NCBI GenBank assembly: GCA_002337145.1
Contig: DDFK01000002.1
Coordinates: forward strand, 558,001 to 622,000
From: Chitinophagaceae bacterium UBA1930
Lineage (GTDB): Bacteria > Bacteroidota > Bacteroidia > Chitinophagales > Chitinophagaceae
DNA: 64,000 nucleotides
Reading direction: 5' to 3'
This document shows positions 51,812-60,382 of this stretch, piece after piece. A program made the position numbers and the translations under genes. Position 1 is the stretch's first letter. Every line of letters begins with the position of its first letter. The notes under the pieces were generated by a model that saw only the letters and a list, made by a program, of their open reading frames with translations, made no database searches and was not told where the DNA came from.

Positions 51812-52261
51812 ATGATGATTAAAAAATATTTTGAGGATTTTGAATTGGATCATACACGCCAAACCAAGGGCAGGACTGTTACTGAAACGGATATCGTGAT
51901 TCATGCAGGCCAGTCAGGCGATTTCTTTCCGCACCACATGGATGAAGAATGGTGCAAGACACAACCATTCAAAAAACGCATTGCACATGGCACTTTGATT
52001 TTTACAATAGCTGTTGGCTTAACGGCTGATGTAGTGAATGAAACCGCCATGACCTATGGCTACGAACGTTTGCGTTTTATAAAACCGGTTTTTATAAACG
52101 ATACCATCAAAGTTACCGTTACCATTAAAGAAAAGAAAGACCATAAAAAACCGGGCTTTGGCCTGGTGACCGAACTGGTAGAAGCACACAACCAACATGG
52201 TGAACTGGTAATGGTTTGCGAACATATACTATTGGCCAACAAAAAAGAAACAAATGCCTGA
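51812..52261 (+). CDS. MaoC-family (hot-dog fold) dehydratase
   Basis: The frame opens at 51722, but ATG at 51812 or 51815 (M-M-I-K-K-Y-F-E-D-F) gives 149 or 148 residues, the usual size, and the upstream part lacks coding character. MaoC enzymes add water to, or remove it from, CoA-thioester double bonds. The hydratase-2 motif is present: 'SGDFFPHHMDEEWCKTQPFKKRIAHGTLIF' (D and H of the G-D-x-x-P-x-H type motif, and the later H-G). The stop codon overlaps the next ATG by 8 bases, so it is translationally coupled to the solute-binding-fold protein. Substrate unknown; the two CoA-transferases further on imply a CoA ester. Confidence 0.85.
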   Translation: MMIKKYFEDFELDHTRQTKGRTVTETDIVIHAGQSGDFFPHHMDEEWCKTQPFKKRIAHGTLIFTIAVGLTADVVNETAMTYGYERLRFIKPVFINDTIKVTVTIKEKKDHKKPGFGLVTELVEAHNQHGELVMVCEHILLANKKETNA

Positions 52262-53426
52262 GAAGATTGTATTAAATGGCATAACATGGGGACACAGCAG
52301 GGGCATAACGCCTTTGTTGGCTGCTTCGCAAAGGTTCAATGAACTGCATCCGCATATAGAAATAAACTGGAAGAAAAGGACATTGCAAGAGTTTGCAGAT
52401 TTTCCCATAGAAAAATTGACTGAACAATATGACCTGCTGATCATCGACCATCCCTGGGTGGGCTGTGCAGCAGCTACCGGATGTGTACTGCCCCTGGAAC
52501 AATACATACCTGCCGCATATTTAGACAATCAATTGCACAACAGCGTTGGTTACTCACATTTAAGCTATTGTTACAACGGCCATCAATGGGCACTGGCAAT
52601 AGATGCTGCTGCACCGTTTGCCAGTTACCGTAAAGACATTCTGCAACAGGATGGTATAGCGGTTCCGCAAACATGGGATGCCGTAATTGAACTGGCAAAA
52701 TTGGGTAAAGTAGCCGTACCCGCAATACCGATTGATTTGCTGATGAACTTTTATACATTCTGCATTGCCAATGGCAATGAACCTTTTCAGAATACAGATG
52801 AAGTGATTGATGAAGCAACTGGCACCAACGCATTGCAAACAATGCATAGCCTATATAGCCTGATTGATCAATCGATGTTTGCCAAAAACCCTATTGCCGT
52901 TGCAGAAGCCATGACATCTACCAACAATTACTGGTACTGCCCATTTGCCTATGGATACAGCAATTATTCAAGGATGGGTTATGCAAAATATATATTGCAC
53001 TACACCGATGTAGTAAGCATGGGCAATGAAAAACTGAGAACAACCATTGGTGGTACGGGTTTATCCGTTTCGGCATTTAGCAAGCATAAACACGAAGCCG
53101 TGCAATTTGCAACGATGGCTGTTTCTGAAAATTGCCAATCTACTTTATATGTGCAGCATGGTGGTCAACCAGGACATTTGGCTGCATGGAAGAACCAATT
53201 GGCAAACAGCCTAACCAATCATTTTTTCGTGAACAACTTGCCAGCAATGGAAAGGGGTTATGTACGCCCAAGGTACAATGGCTACCTGCACTTTCAGGAC
53301 CATGCAGGCGATTGCATCCACGATTTTTTGACAGGGAAAAACAATGACGTTAAAGAGACATTGAAAAACTTGAACACTATTTACACATACAGTCTAGAGA
53401 AAAACCAAACACTGATTTCAGCATGA
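52254..53426 (+). CDS. Solute-binding-protein-fold protein without signal peptide
   Basis: 390 residues. The sequence resembles family 1 ABC sugar-binding proteins: 'VLNGITWGHSRGITPLLAASQRFNELHPHIEINWKKRTLQEF' near the N-terminus, a conserved central 'WALAIDAAAPFASYRKDIL', and 'TIGGTGLSVSAFSKHKHEAVQFATMAVS' near residue 265. It starts directly with the mature fold (M-P-E-K-I-V-L), with no hydrophobic signal or lipobox. No ABC permease or ATPase genes are near. It overlaps MaoC (8 bp) and ends inside the start of the first CoA-transferase (ATGA overlap). A cytoplasmic ligand-binding or partner role is inferred; the ligand is unknown. Confidence 0.8.
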   Translation: MPEKIVLNGITWGHSRGITPLLAASQRFNELHPHIEINWKKRTLQEFADFPIEKLTEQYDLLIIDHPWVGCAAATGCVLPLEQYIPAAYLDNQLHNSVGYSHLSYCYNGHQWALAIDAAAPFASYRKDILQQDGIAVPQTWDAVIELAKLGKVAVPAIPIDLLMNFYTFCIANGNEPFQNTDEVIDEATGTNALQTMHSLYSLIDQSMFAKNPIAVAEAMTSTNNYWYCPFAYGYSNYSRMGYAKYILHYTDVVSMGNEKLRTTIGGTGLSVSAFSKHKHEAVQFATMAVSENCQSTLYVQHGGQPGHLAAWKNQLANSLTNHFFVNNLPAMERGYVRPRYNGYLHFQDHAGDCIHDFLTGKNNDVKETLKNLNTIYTYSLEKNQTLISA

Positions 53427-54568
53427 GTAACCTACCATTAAGCGGATTGGTTGTGCTGGAATTCAGCCAATACCTATCTGGCCCTTCAGCCGGACTAAGG
53501 CTTGCCGATTTGGGTGCAAGGGTCATTAAAATTGAACGGCCCAACGGTGGCGATGCCGGAAGGAAACTATCCATCAAGAACCTTTGGGTAGGTGATGATT
53601 CGTTGCTCTTTCATACCATCAACCGCAACAAGGAAAGCTTTACGGCCGATTTAAAGAATGAAGCTGATTTGGCAACCGTACAAAAACTGATTGCAAAAGC
53701 AGATATACTGACACATAACTTCCGCCCGGGCATTATGGAAAAGATTGGCCTTGGCTATGGGCAGGTTCAACAGATCAATCCACGCATCATTTATGGCGAA
53801 ATAAGTGGTTATGGAAAAACAGGCCCATGGAAACACAAACCAGGGCAGGACCTGCTACTTCAATCCGTAACCGGGCTTGCCTATACTACCGGCAATGCAG
53901 GCCACGCACCGGTACCCTTTGGTTTGTCCATAGCCGATACTTTATGCGGTGCCCAATTGGTGCAGGGTATCTTGGCCGCACTGATACGTAGGCAGAAAAC
54001 GGACAAAGGTGCATTGATTGAAATAAGCTTAATGGAATCCTTGTTAGACTTCCAATTTGAATTGCTGACTACTTATTACAACAGCGGACTTGCATTAAAA
54101 CGTAGCGAAGTAAGCAACGGCAATCCTTTGCTGGGAGCACCTTACGGCATCTATGCAACAAAAGATGGCTTCGTGGCTATTGCAATGATGGACATTAACG
54201 TACTGGCAAACGTAATTGACTGCAACGCATTGGAAGTATATTCACAGGAACACACATTTATTAACCGCGATGAAATAAAATCCCTACTTTCCAACCACTT
54301 GAAACAACAAACTTCTGCCTACTGGCTAAGTAAGTTGCACGAGCATGACCTATGGGCAATGGAAGTGTTGGACTGGAACATGATGACCAGTAACCTTGCC
54401 TACAAAACTTTGCAGATGGAGCAGGAAGTAAATATTGGCAACAACAAAAAAATGGTAACAACAAGATGCCCCATACGCATCAACGGTAAAAGCATTGTTA
54501 CAGATAAAGCTGCACCATTGCTGGGACAACATAACGAACAAGTATATACAGATTTTATAAAACAATAG
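53423..54568 (+). CDS. CaiB/BaiF-family CoA-transferase (first of pair)
   Basis: 381 residues. Family III CoA-transferases move CoA between carboxylic acids through an aspartyl intermediate. Visible: N-terminal 'LVVLEFSQYLSGPSAGLRLADLGARVIKIERP', 'NRNKESFTADLKNEADLATVQKLIAKADILTHNFRPG', 'EISGYGKTGPWKHKPGQDLLLQSVTG', 'PFGLSIADTLCGAQLVQGILAALI' with the presumptive catalytic aspartate D172, and 'KGALIEISLMESLLDFQFELL'. Its ATG overlaps the stop of the binding-protein gene, and the second transferase starts 1 bp after it, so the three are coupled. Acid substrate unknown. Confidence 0.9.
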   Translation: MSNLPLSGLVVLEFSQYLSGPSAGLRLADLGARVIKIERPNGGDAGRKLSIKNLWVGDDSLLFHTINRNKESFTADLKNEADLATVQKLIAKADILTHNFRPGIMEKIGLGYGQVQQINPRIIYGEISGYGKTGPWKHKPGQDLLLQSVTGLAYTTGNAGHAPVPFGLSIADTLCGAQLVQGILAALIRRQKTDKGALIEISLMESLLDFQFELLTTYYNSGLALKRSEVSNGNPLLGAPYGIYATKDGFVAIAMMDINVLANVIDCNALEVYSQEHTFINRDEIKSLLSNHLKQQTSAYWLSKLHEHDLWAMEVLDWNMMTSNLAYKTLQMEQEVNIGNNKKMVTTRCPIRINGKSIVTDKAAPLLGQHNEQVYTDFIKQ

Positions 54569-54569
54569 C

Positions 54570-55745
54570 ATGGATTTATTGCAAGACATCATTGTTGTGG
54601 ATTTTAGCCAGTTCCTTTCTGGCCCTTCTGCTGCATTGCGTTTAGCTGATATGGGTGCACAGGTCATCAAGATTGAAAAACCAGGCACTGGCGATATATG
54701 CAGGCAACTATATGTGTCTGATGTAATGATAGAAGACGAGTCCACCATCTTCCATGCAATCAATAGGAACAAACAGAGCTACGCAGCCGATTTAAAAGAC
54801 AAGAACGACCTAAAGAAAATAAAACAGATACTCGCCAAAGCAGATGTGATGCTGCACAATTTCCGCCCCGGCGTTATGCAACGCCTCGGCCTGGATTACG
54901 AAACGGTAAAAGCCATCAACCCACAAATCATTTATGCAGAAATAAGTGGCTACGGCAACGAGGGCCCTTGGAAAGACCTGCCAGGACAGGACCTGCTGCT
55001 ACAGGCTGCATCGGGTTTAACATGGTTAAGCAATAGCAATAGCGACAACCCAACGCCAATGGGCGTGGCAGTGGTAGATATACTGGCAGGCACACATATA
55101 GCCCAAGGCATTCTGGCAACCTTATACAAAAAGGCAATTACCGGCGAAGGTGCACTGGTACAGGTAAGCATGCTGGAAAGTATATTGGACTTTCAGTTTG
55201 AAGTGTTGACCTGCTACTACAACGACGGCAACCAACTGCCCGTAAGAAGTGAAGTAAACGGGGCAAATGCCTACATAGCGGCACCTTACGGTATCTACAA
55301 AACAAGCGATGGATTTTTTGCCTTGGCAATGGGCAATATACTAACCTTGGCTAAATTGCTTTCCTGTACCGAACTTGAGCAATACACCAATAGCGAAGAA
55401 TGGTTCAGCAAACGCGATGAAATAAAGACCATACTGGCCAATCATCTTGCTGCAAACACTACCAGTCACTGGTTGTCCATTCTGGAACCCGCAGATATCT
55501 GGTGTGCAAAAGTACTTGACTACAAAGAGCTGATGCAGGAAGAAGGCTACCAGAACCTGAACATGGAAATTGTTGTGAAGACAAGCAATGGCCTTTCCAT
55601 TACAACAACAAGGTGCCCAATAAAAGTGGATGGAAAGATTGCGGTATCCGAAAAGGGGGCTCCATTGCTGGGTGAGCACAACCATGAAATTGACGAACAG
55701 TTCAACCTAAACAAAGAAGCGGTAGGAGTGGGCTATACTTCATAG
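54570..55745 (+). CDS. CaiB/BaiF-family CoA-transferase (second of pair)
   Basis: 391 residues and collinear with the preceding gene over nearly the whole length, so they arose by local duplication: 'IVVDFSQFLSGPSAALRLADMGAQVIKIEKP', 'HNFRPGVMQRLG', 'GPWKDLPGQDLLLQAASG', 'MGVAVVDILAG' with the presumptive catalytic aspartate D170. Both copies keep the active-site region, so a two-subunit or two-substrate pair is possible, as in known heteromeric transferases. Ends 62 bp before the amidohydrolase gene. Confidence 0.9.
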   Translation: MDLLQDIIVVDFSQFLSGPSAALRLADMGAQVIKIEKPGTGDICRQLYVSDVMIEDESTIFHAINRNKQSYAADLKDKNDLKKIKQILAKADVMLHNFRPGVMQRLGLDYETVKAINPQIIYAEISGYGNEGPWKDLPGQDLLLQAASGLTWLSNSNSDNPTPMGVAVVDILAGTHIAQGILATLYKKAITGEGALVQVSMLESILDFQFEVLTCYYNDGNQLPVRSEVNGANAYIAAPYGIYKTSDGFFALAMGNILTLAKLLSCTELEQYTNSEEWFSKRDEIKTILANHLAANTTSHWLSILEPADIWCAKVLDYKELMQEEGYQNLNMEIVVKTSNGLSITTTRCPIKVDGKIAVSEKGAPLLGEHNHEIDEQFNLNKEAVGVGYTS

Positions 55746-55807
55746 GAAGTAACTGGTACATCAACTACCATTTGCCCGATACATAAATATATATTCAAGA
55801 TTGCAAC

Positions 55808-56662
55808 ATGCCCCATAAAATAATTGATACCCATATACACAATTGGAATTTTGACAAAGCAGCCTATGCATGGCTCGATGGCAATACTTCCATACTCAAT
55901 CGTAGCTATCATATAGAAGAGATAGAAGCCGAAAGGCTTGCTGCCGGTATTACAGAAGGCATACTGGTACAATCCGCAAACAATACAGCAGATACAGACT
56001 GGATGCTGGAAACCGCAGCAAATACCGAATGGATAAAAGGCGTTGTTGGTTGGTTGCCTTTGATGGATCCGGATACAACACATGAACTGCTCACTACAAA
56101 ATACCTGGCCAATCCCTACTTTAAAGGCATCAGGCATTTGATACACGATGAACCCAATGCGGACTGGTTATTGCAACCACAAGTGCTGGAAAGCCTACAG
56201 GTTTTGGCCAGCCATCATTTACCTTACGACATTGTGGGCGTGTTGCCGCAACACATAGAGACGGCATTGAAAGTTGCGGAAAAAATCCCGTCCCTGCAAA
56301 TGGTATTCGACCACTTGAACCAGCCACCCATCAAAACAAAGGAACAGTTTGGTGTTTGGGGAGCATGGATGAAAGAAGCGGCACAGCAGAAAAATTTCCA
56401 TGCAAAAATTTCAGGACTTGGTACAGCAACAACAGATACAGCTAACTGGGGTGTAGAGCAACTGCTGCCCTATATAGCATTTGCCATAGAAAATTTTGGC
56501 GAAGAAAGATGTTTCTGTGGTGGCGACTGGCCAGTAAGCTTACTGGCAGGCAGCTACACCAAAACATGGACAACCTACCAAGCAGCCATTCAGCAACTAA
56601 CAGTTCCATCCGTACAGGAAAAAATATTTTATACCAACGCAAAACAATTTTATAACCTATAA
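55808..56662 (+). CDS. Amidohydrolase, sugar-lactonase type (COG3618-like)
   Basis: 284 residues, TIM barrel. 'IIDTHIHNWN' (D-x-H-x-H metal site) at the start, 'FDHLNQPPI' and 'KISGLGT' in the middle, and 'EERCFCGGDWPVSLL' (the (S/G)-D-W-P-V motif typical of L-fuconolactonase and related sugar-lactone hydrolases) near residue 240. Likely opens a sugar lactone to the sugar acid. It is followed by rhaT, which suggests L-rhamnose or another pectin sugar as the source, though this is inference. No signal peptide. Confidence 0.82.
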   Translation: MPHKIIDTHIHNWNFDKAAYAWLDGNTSILNRSYHIEEIEAERLAAGITEGILVQSANNTADTDWMLETAANTEWIKGVVGWLPLMDPDTTHELLTTKYLANPYFKGIRHLIHDEPNADWLLQPQVLESLQVLASHHLPYDIVGVLPQHIETALKVAEKIPSLQMVFDHLNQPPIKTKEQFGVWGAWMKEAAQQKNFHAKISGLGTATTDTANWGVEQLLPYIAFAIENFGEERCFCGGDWPVSLLAGSYTKTWTTYQAAIQQLTVPSVQEKIFYTNAKQFYNL

Positions 56663-56725
56663 ACAAACAACGTTTTTCACTGGCTACCTTTAAGCCTTTG
56701 TGGTAAAACCCGCCTGTAACAAACA

Positions 56726-57772
56726 ATGAGTTTATTCAACGGCATATTCTTTCATAGTGTTGGTGCAGCCAGTGCCTCGCTCTGTTACACACCACAAAAA
56801 AAAGTAAATGGCTGGGCATGGCAAACCTACTGGTTGGCACAGGCATCCATCTGCTGGCTCATACTGCCCTTGGTTGTTGCATGGCTCACCATTCCAAACC
56901 TTGCTGCCGTTTTGCACGAAGCCCCAACCAATGCAATGTGGCACTCCTTCCTGTTCGGTATGGCCTATGGTATTGGTGGTACGGCATTTGGCATGGCCAT
57001 ACGGTATGTAGGTTACTCCCTAACCTATGCAATTGCAGTGGGCATATCATGTGTGCTGGGCACCTTGCTGCCACCCATCATTAATGGAACCATTGCCGAT
57101 GTATTGAAAGGCAACGGCTCTGGCTTGATAATAACCGGTGTTTTACTGGGGGCAAGTGGTATTGCCGTTTGCGGTATTGCAGGTAGAAGCAAAGAAAAAG
57201 ACTTTGAAAAACGCAACAACAACAATGGCATGTTTTCCCTTGCCAAAGGCTTGCCCCTATGCATATTGGCAGGCATACTCTCCGCATTTTATGGCTTTGC
57301 ACTAAACCAGGGGGCACCTATTGCCACCATTGCCCAAAAATATGGGGCAGGTAACTACAAGGTCAATGTAGTTTATATTTTTTCCAACACAGGGGCCTTT
57401 GTTTCCACCTTTTTTTACTGCCTATACCTTCATCTAAAAGAAAAAACATGGAAGGAATACTTTAAATTGAATGGAACAACCAACACAGGGTTAGCCGTCA
57501 ACTTCTTAATGGCACTACTTACGGGCATACTCTGGTACTGCCAGTTTTTCTTTTACGGCCTTGGGCAAACCTATCTGGGCAAATACGAATTTTCCAGTTG
57601 GGCCATACACATGATACTATTGGTACTGTTTAGTGCCATTGCAGGCCTGCTATTAAAAGAATGGAAACAATGCAGCAACAAAACCATGCGGCTGCTGGCA
57701 TTGGCATTGATTGTGTTAATAGCAGCCGTATTAATACTAACTTACGGTAACTATTTAGGCGGCAAGGAATAG
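56726..57772 (+). CDS. rhaT: L-rhamnose/proton symporter RhaT
   Basis: 348 residues and ten hydrophobic helices of the RhaT type. Begins 'GIFFHSVGAASASLCYTPQKKVNGWAWQTYWL' (family N-terminus, with the Y-x-P-x-K-x-V-x-x-W-x-W-E/Q region), then 'LFGMAYGIGGTAFGMAIRYVGYSLTYAIAVG', the most conserved stretch. Imports L-rhamnose, the backbone sugar of rhamnogalacturonan I. No L-rhamnose isomerase or rhamnulokinase is present in the window, so rhamnose might be handled by oxidation here. Gaps: 63 bp before, 112 bp after. Confidence 0.93.
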   Translation: MSLFNGIFFHSVGAASASLCYTPQKKVNGWAWQTYWLAQASICWLILPLVVAWLTIPNLAAVLHEAPTNAMWHSFLFGMAYGIGGTAFGMAIRYVGYSLTYAIAVGISCVLGTLLPPIINGTIADVLKGNGSGLIITGVLLGASGIAVCGIAGRSKEKDFEKRNNNNGMFSLAKGLPLCILAGILSAFYGFALNQGAPIATIAQKYGAGNYKVNVVYIFSNTGAFVSTFFYCLYLHLKEKTWKEYFKLNGTTNTGLAVNFLMALLTGILWYCQFFFYGLGQTYLGKYEFSSWAIHMILLVLFSAIAGLLLKEWKQCSNKTMRLLALALIVLIAAVLILTYGNYLGGKE

Positions 57773-57884
57773 ATCAATACATTTCATCCATTTTGTATTC
57801 TGCAATGTATAGCAGGCATGCAAAGGATGCTTATGCTTACTGCCTTTGACGATAGTGAAAAAGTAAAATTCAGGTAACAACAAC

Positions 57885-58955
57885 ATGCAACAGGATACCT
57901 ACTATACACCACAAAAAAATATTTCCATCTTCATCATTGGTGCTGGCGGCATCATCAACGATGCACATTTGCCCGCCTATCAAATTGCAGGCTACAGGGT
58001 AGATGGTATTTACGACCTCAACTACGAAAAGGCAATGGCTCTGGCTGCTAAATTCAATATCAAAAATGTGTTCACCAGTTTAAGCAACATGATTGAAAAC
58101 AGCAACGAACACACAGTTTTTGATATTGCCCTGCCCGCCACCGCCATTATGGATGTGCTGAAACAATTGCCCGATAAAGCCGCCGTGCTTATACAGAAAC
58201 CAATGGGCAACTCCTATACAGAAGCAAAGGAAATATTGGAACTGACCGAAGCCAAACAAATGATTGCTGCTATCAATTTTCAACTACGCTATGCACCTTT
58301 TATTGAAACGGCAAGAAAGATCGTGCAGCAAGGCAGCGTTGGCGAACTATGCGATATTGAAGTGCATGTAAACGTGCATACACCTTGGAACCTATGGACA
58401 TTCATGCATGGTATGCCACGCATCGAAATACTTTACCACAGCATACATTATGTAGACCTCATCCGTTCCTTTTTGGGCAACCCCAATGGCATGTACGCCA
58501 AAACAGTCAAGCATCCCGGTATGAACGAACTGGCATCTGTACGTACAAGCATCATCATGGATTATGGCGATATGGTACGTGCAAACATACTTACCAATCA
58601 CTGCCACCAATTTGGCTACCAAAACCAACAGTCCTATATAAAATTGGAAGGCACCAAAGGGGCCATCAAAATAAATATGGGCGTGTTGATTGACTATCCC
58701 CGTGGTGTGCCAGACAGGTTCGAATACATCATCATCGAAGAAAACAAACAACCCGAGTGGAAACAGATGGAAGTAAATGGTGGTTGGTTCCCCCATGCAT
58801 TCATCGGTAGCATGGCACAGGTAATGATGGCGGTAGATGGCATAATACCAAGGCCAGACAACAGCGTGCAAGACTGCATAGATACCATGGCATGTGTGGA
58901 AGCAGCTTATAAAAGCAGCGATAGTGGCGGCATTAAACTAACAGATATAAATTAA
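57885..58955 (+). CDS. Gfo/Idh/MocA-family oxidoreductase
   Basis: 356 residues. Rossmann N-terminus 'IFIIGAGGIINDAHLPAYQIAGYRVDGIYDLNYEKAMALAAKF' (G-x-G-G-x-x-x-x-x-H-x-P), 'PDKAAVLIQKPMGNSYTEAK' (the E/Q-K-P motif with the catalytic lysine), and a C-terminal alpha-beta substrate domain with 'MHGMPRIEILYHSIHYVDLIRSFLG' containing the typical H-x-x-D pair. These enzymes oxidise or reduce sugars with NAD(P). From context the substrate is a pectin sugar (rhamnose or a uronate). 8 bp before the pectate lyase gene. Confidence 0.88.
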   Translation: MQQDTYYTPQKNISIFIIGAGGIINDAHLPAYQIAGYRVDGIYDLNYEKAMALAAKFNIKNVFTSLSNMIENSNEHTVFDIALPATAIMDVLKQLPDKAAVLIQKPMGNSYTEAKEILELTEAKQMIAAINFQLRYAPFIETARKIVQQGSVGELCDIEVHVNVHTPWNLWTFMHGMPRIEILYHSIHYVDLIRSFLGNPNGMYAKTVKHPGMNELASVRTSIIMDYGDMVRANILTNHCHQFGYQNQQSYIKLEGTKGAIKINMGVLIDYPRGVPDRFEYIIIEENKQPEWKQMEVNGGWFPHAFIGSMAQVMMAVDGIIPRPDNSVQDCIDTMACVEAAYKSSDSGGIKLTDIN

Positions 58956-58963
58956 GATATACC

Positions 58964-60379
58964 ATGTATGCAAAGCATCTATATAGCGGCTCAAAAAAGA
59001 TAGCAACCGTTTTATTACTGAGCTTTCTCTTGCAGAAAGCATCGGCCCAATTGATTGCATTTCCCGGGGCCGAGGGGTTTGGCAGGTTTGCTACGGGAGG
59101 GCGTGGCGGAAAGGTTGCAGCCGTTACCAACCTCAACGATAGCGGTGAAGGCAGTTTTAGGGATGCACTGGAAAAATTTCCAGGCGAGCCTTTAACGATT
59201 GTATTCAAGGTTTCGGGCGTTATAGAATTGAAATCAAAAATACAGGTCAAACGGTCCAACCTAACCATTGCAGGACAAACAGCTCCCGGCGATGGCATCT
59301 GCCTTACCAATTTTTCTTTTATACTAAATGGTGCTTCGCCTAAAGGCAACCACGGCAATATCATTATCCGGTTTATACGTTCACGCCCAGGCGGCACATT
59401 AAAGAGTGGCTTGTATGGTTACGATATGGAAAACTGCCACGACGTAATAGTGGACCATTGCAGTTTTAGTTGGGCCAACGAAGAATGTGCGGCTATGTAC
59501 GACTCCAAAAACACCACGGTTCAATGGTGCATTGTAAGCGAAGGTTTATACGAAGCAGGCCATGCCAAAGGCCACCGTTCTTATGGCGGTGTGTGGGGCG
59601 GGCAATATGCAACCTACCACCATAATTTGATTGCACACCAAAACAGCAGGGCTGTAAGGTTCAATGGTGCAAGGGCACATGATACCATTGCATTGGTTGA
59701 CTACAGAAACAATGTTGTGTACAACTGGGGCAACCCCAACGCATGTTATGGTGGCGAAGTAAACATTGAAGGTGGCCTGTCGCAAGTAAACCTCGTAAAC
59801 AACTACTACAAGCCTGGCCCTGCATCGCCTGCCCAATTGAAATTCGTACATGCCTTATACGAAAAAGAAAAGGCCAAAGGTACTGGGCAATGGTTCCTGG
59901 ATGGCAATATCATGGAAGGCGATAAAACCCTGACAAGAAAAAATGACAAAGGGCTTGACCTTGCAGAAGAAGGCTATCCCAAAAATGCAATTGCCGATAA
60001 TGCTTTTGCAATTGCTTCCCCGGTACATACACAAACAGCACAGGATGCATACAACGATGTACTGAAATATGCAGGTGCCTATTTGCCCAAACGCGATGCG
60101 GTAGATGAAAGGGTAATCAACGAAACAAAAACAGGTACCGCCATTGGCAAAGGTGTATTTGGTAAGCCCGGCATCATCGATTCTCCCGCTGCTGTTGGCG
60201 GACTTGGCACTTACACAGCAGCACAGGCCGCACTGGATACCGACGAAGATGGTATGCCCGATGAATGGGAGATAAAGAACGGCCTGAACCCTAAAGATGC
60301 AAGTGACCGCAACAAACTGGCCAAAGATGGCTACACCATGTTGGAAAAATATTTGAATGAACTAGCAACCATAAAATAA
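58964..60379 (+). CDS. Secreted pectate lyase (PL1-like)
   Basis: 471 residues. Signal peptide (about residues 1-28, ending A-S-A-Q). 'FPGAEGFGRFATGGRGGKV' is the PL1 N-terminal motif, followed by 'DSGEGSFRDAL', 'SKIQVKRSNLTIAGQTAPGDGI', and the catalytic region 'VIVDHCSFSWANEE' and 'NSRAVRFNGARAHD' (with R of the family). The C-terminal 40 residues 'DTDEDGMPDEWEIKNGLNPKD' are an acidic calcium-binding-type repeat found in secreted proteins. Cleaves polygalacturonate by beta-elimination. Starts a three-gene polysaccharide-degrading group (3-bp spacing to the next). Confidence 0.92.
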   Translation: MYAKHLYSGSKKIATVLLLSFLLQKASAQLIAFPGAEGFGRFATGGRGGKVAAVTNLNDSGEGSFRDALEKFPGEPLTIVFKVSGVIELKSKIQVKRSNLTIAGQTAPGDGICLTNFSFILNGASPKGNHGNIIIRFIRSRPGGTLKSGLYGYDMENCHDVIVDHCSFSWANEECAAMYDSKNTTVQWCIVSEGLYEAGHAKGHRSYGGVWGGQYATYHHNLIAHQNSRAVRFNGARAHDTIALVDYRNNVVYNWGNPNACYGGEVNIEGGLSQVNLVNNYYKPGPASPAQLKFVHALYEKEKAKGTGQWFLDGNIMEGDKTLTRKNDKGLDLAEEGYPKNAIADNAFAIASPVHTQTAQDAYNDVLKYAGAYLPKRDAVDERVINETKTGTAIGKGVFGKPGIIDSPAAVGGLGTYTAAQAALDTDEDGMPDEWEIKNGLNPKDASDRNKLAKDGYTMLEKYLNELATIK

Positions 60380-60382
60380 TAC

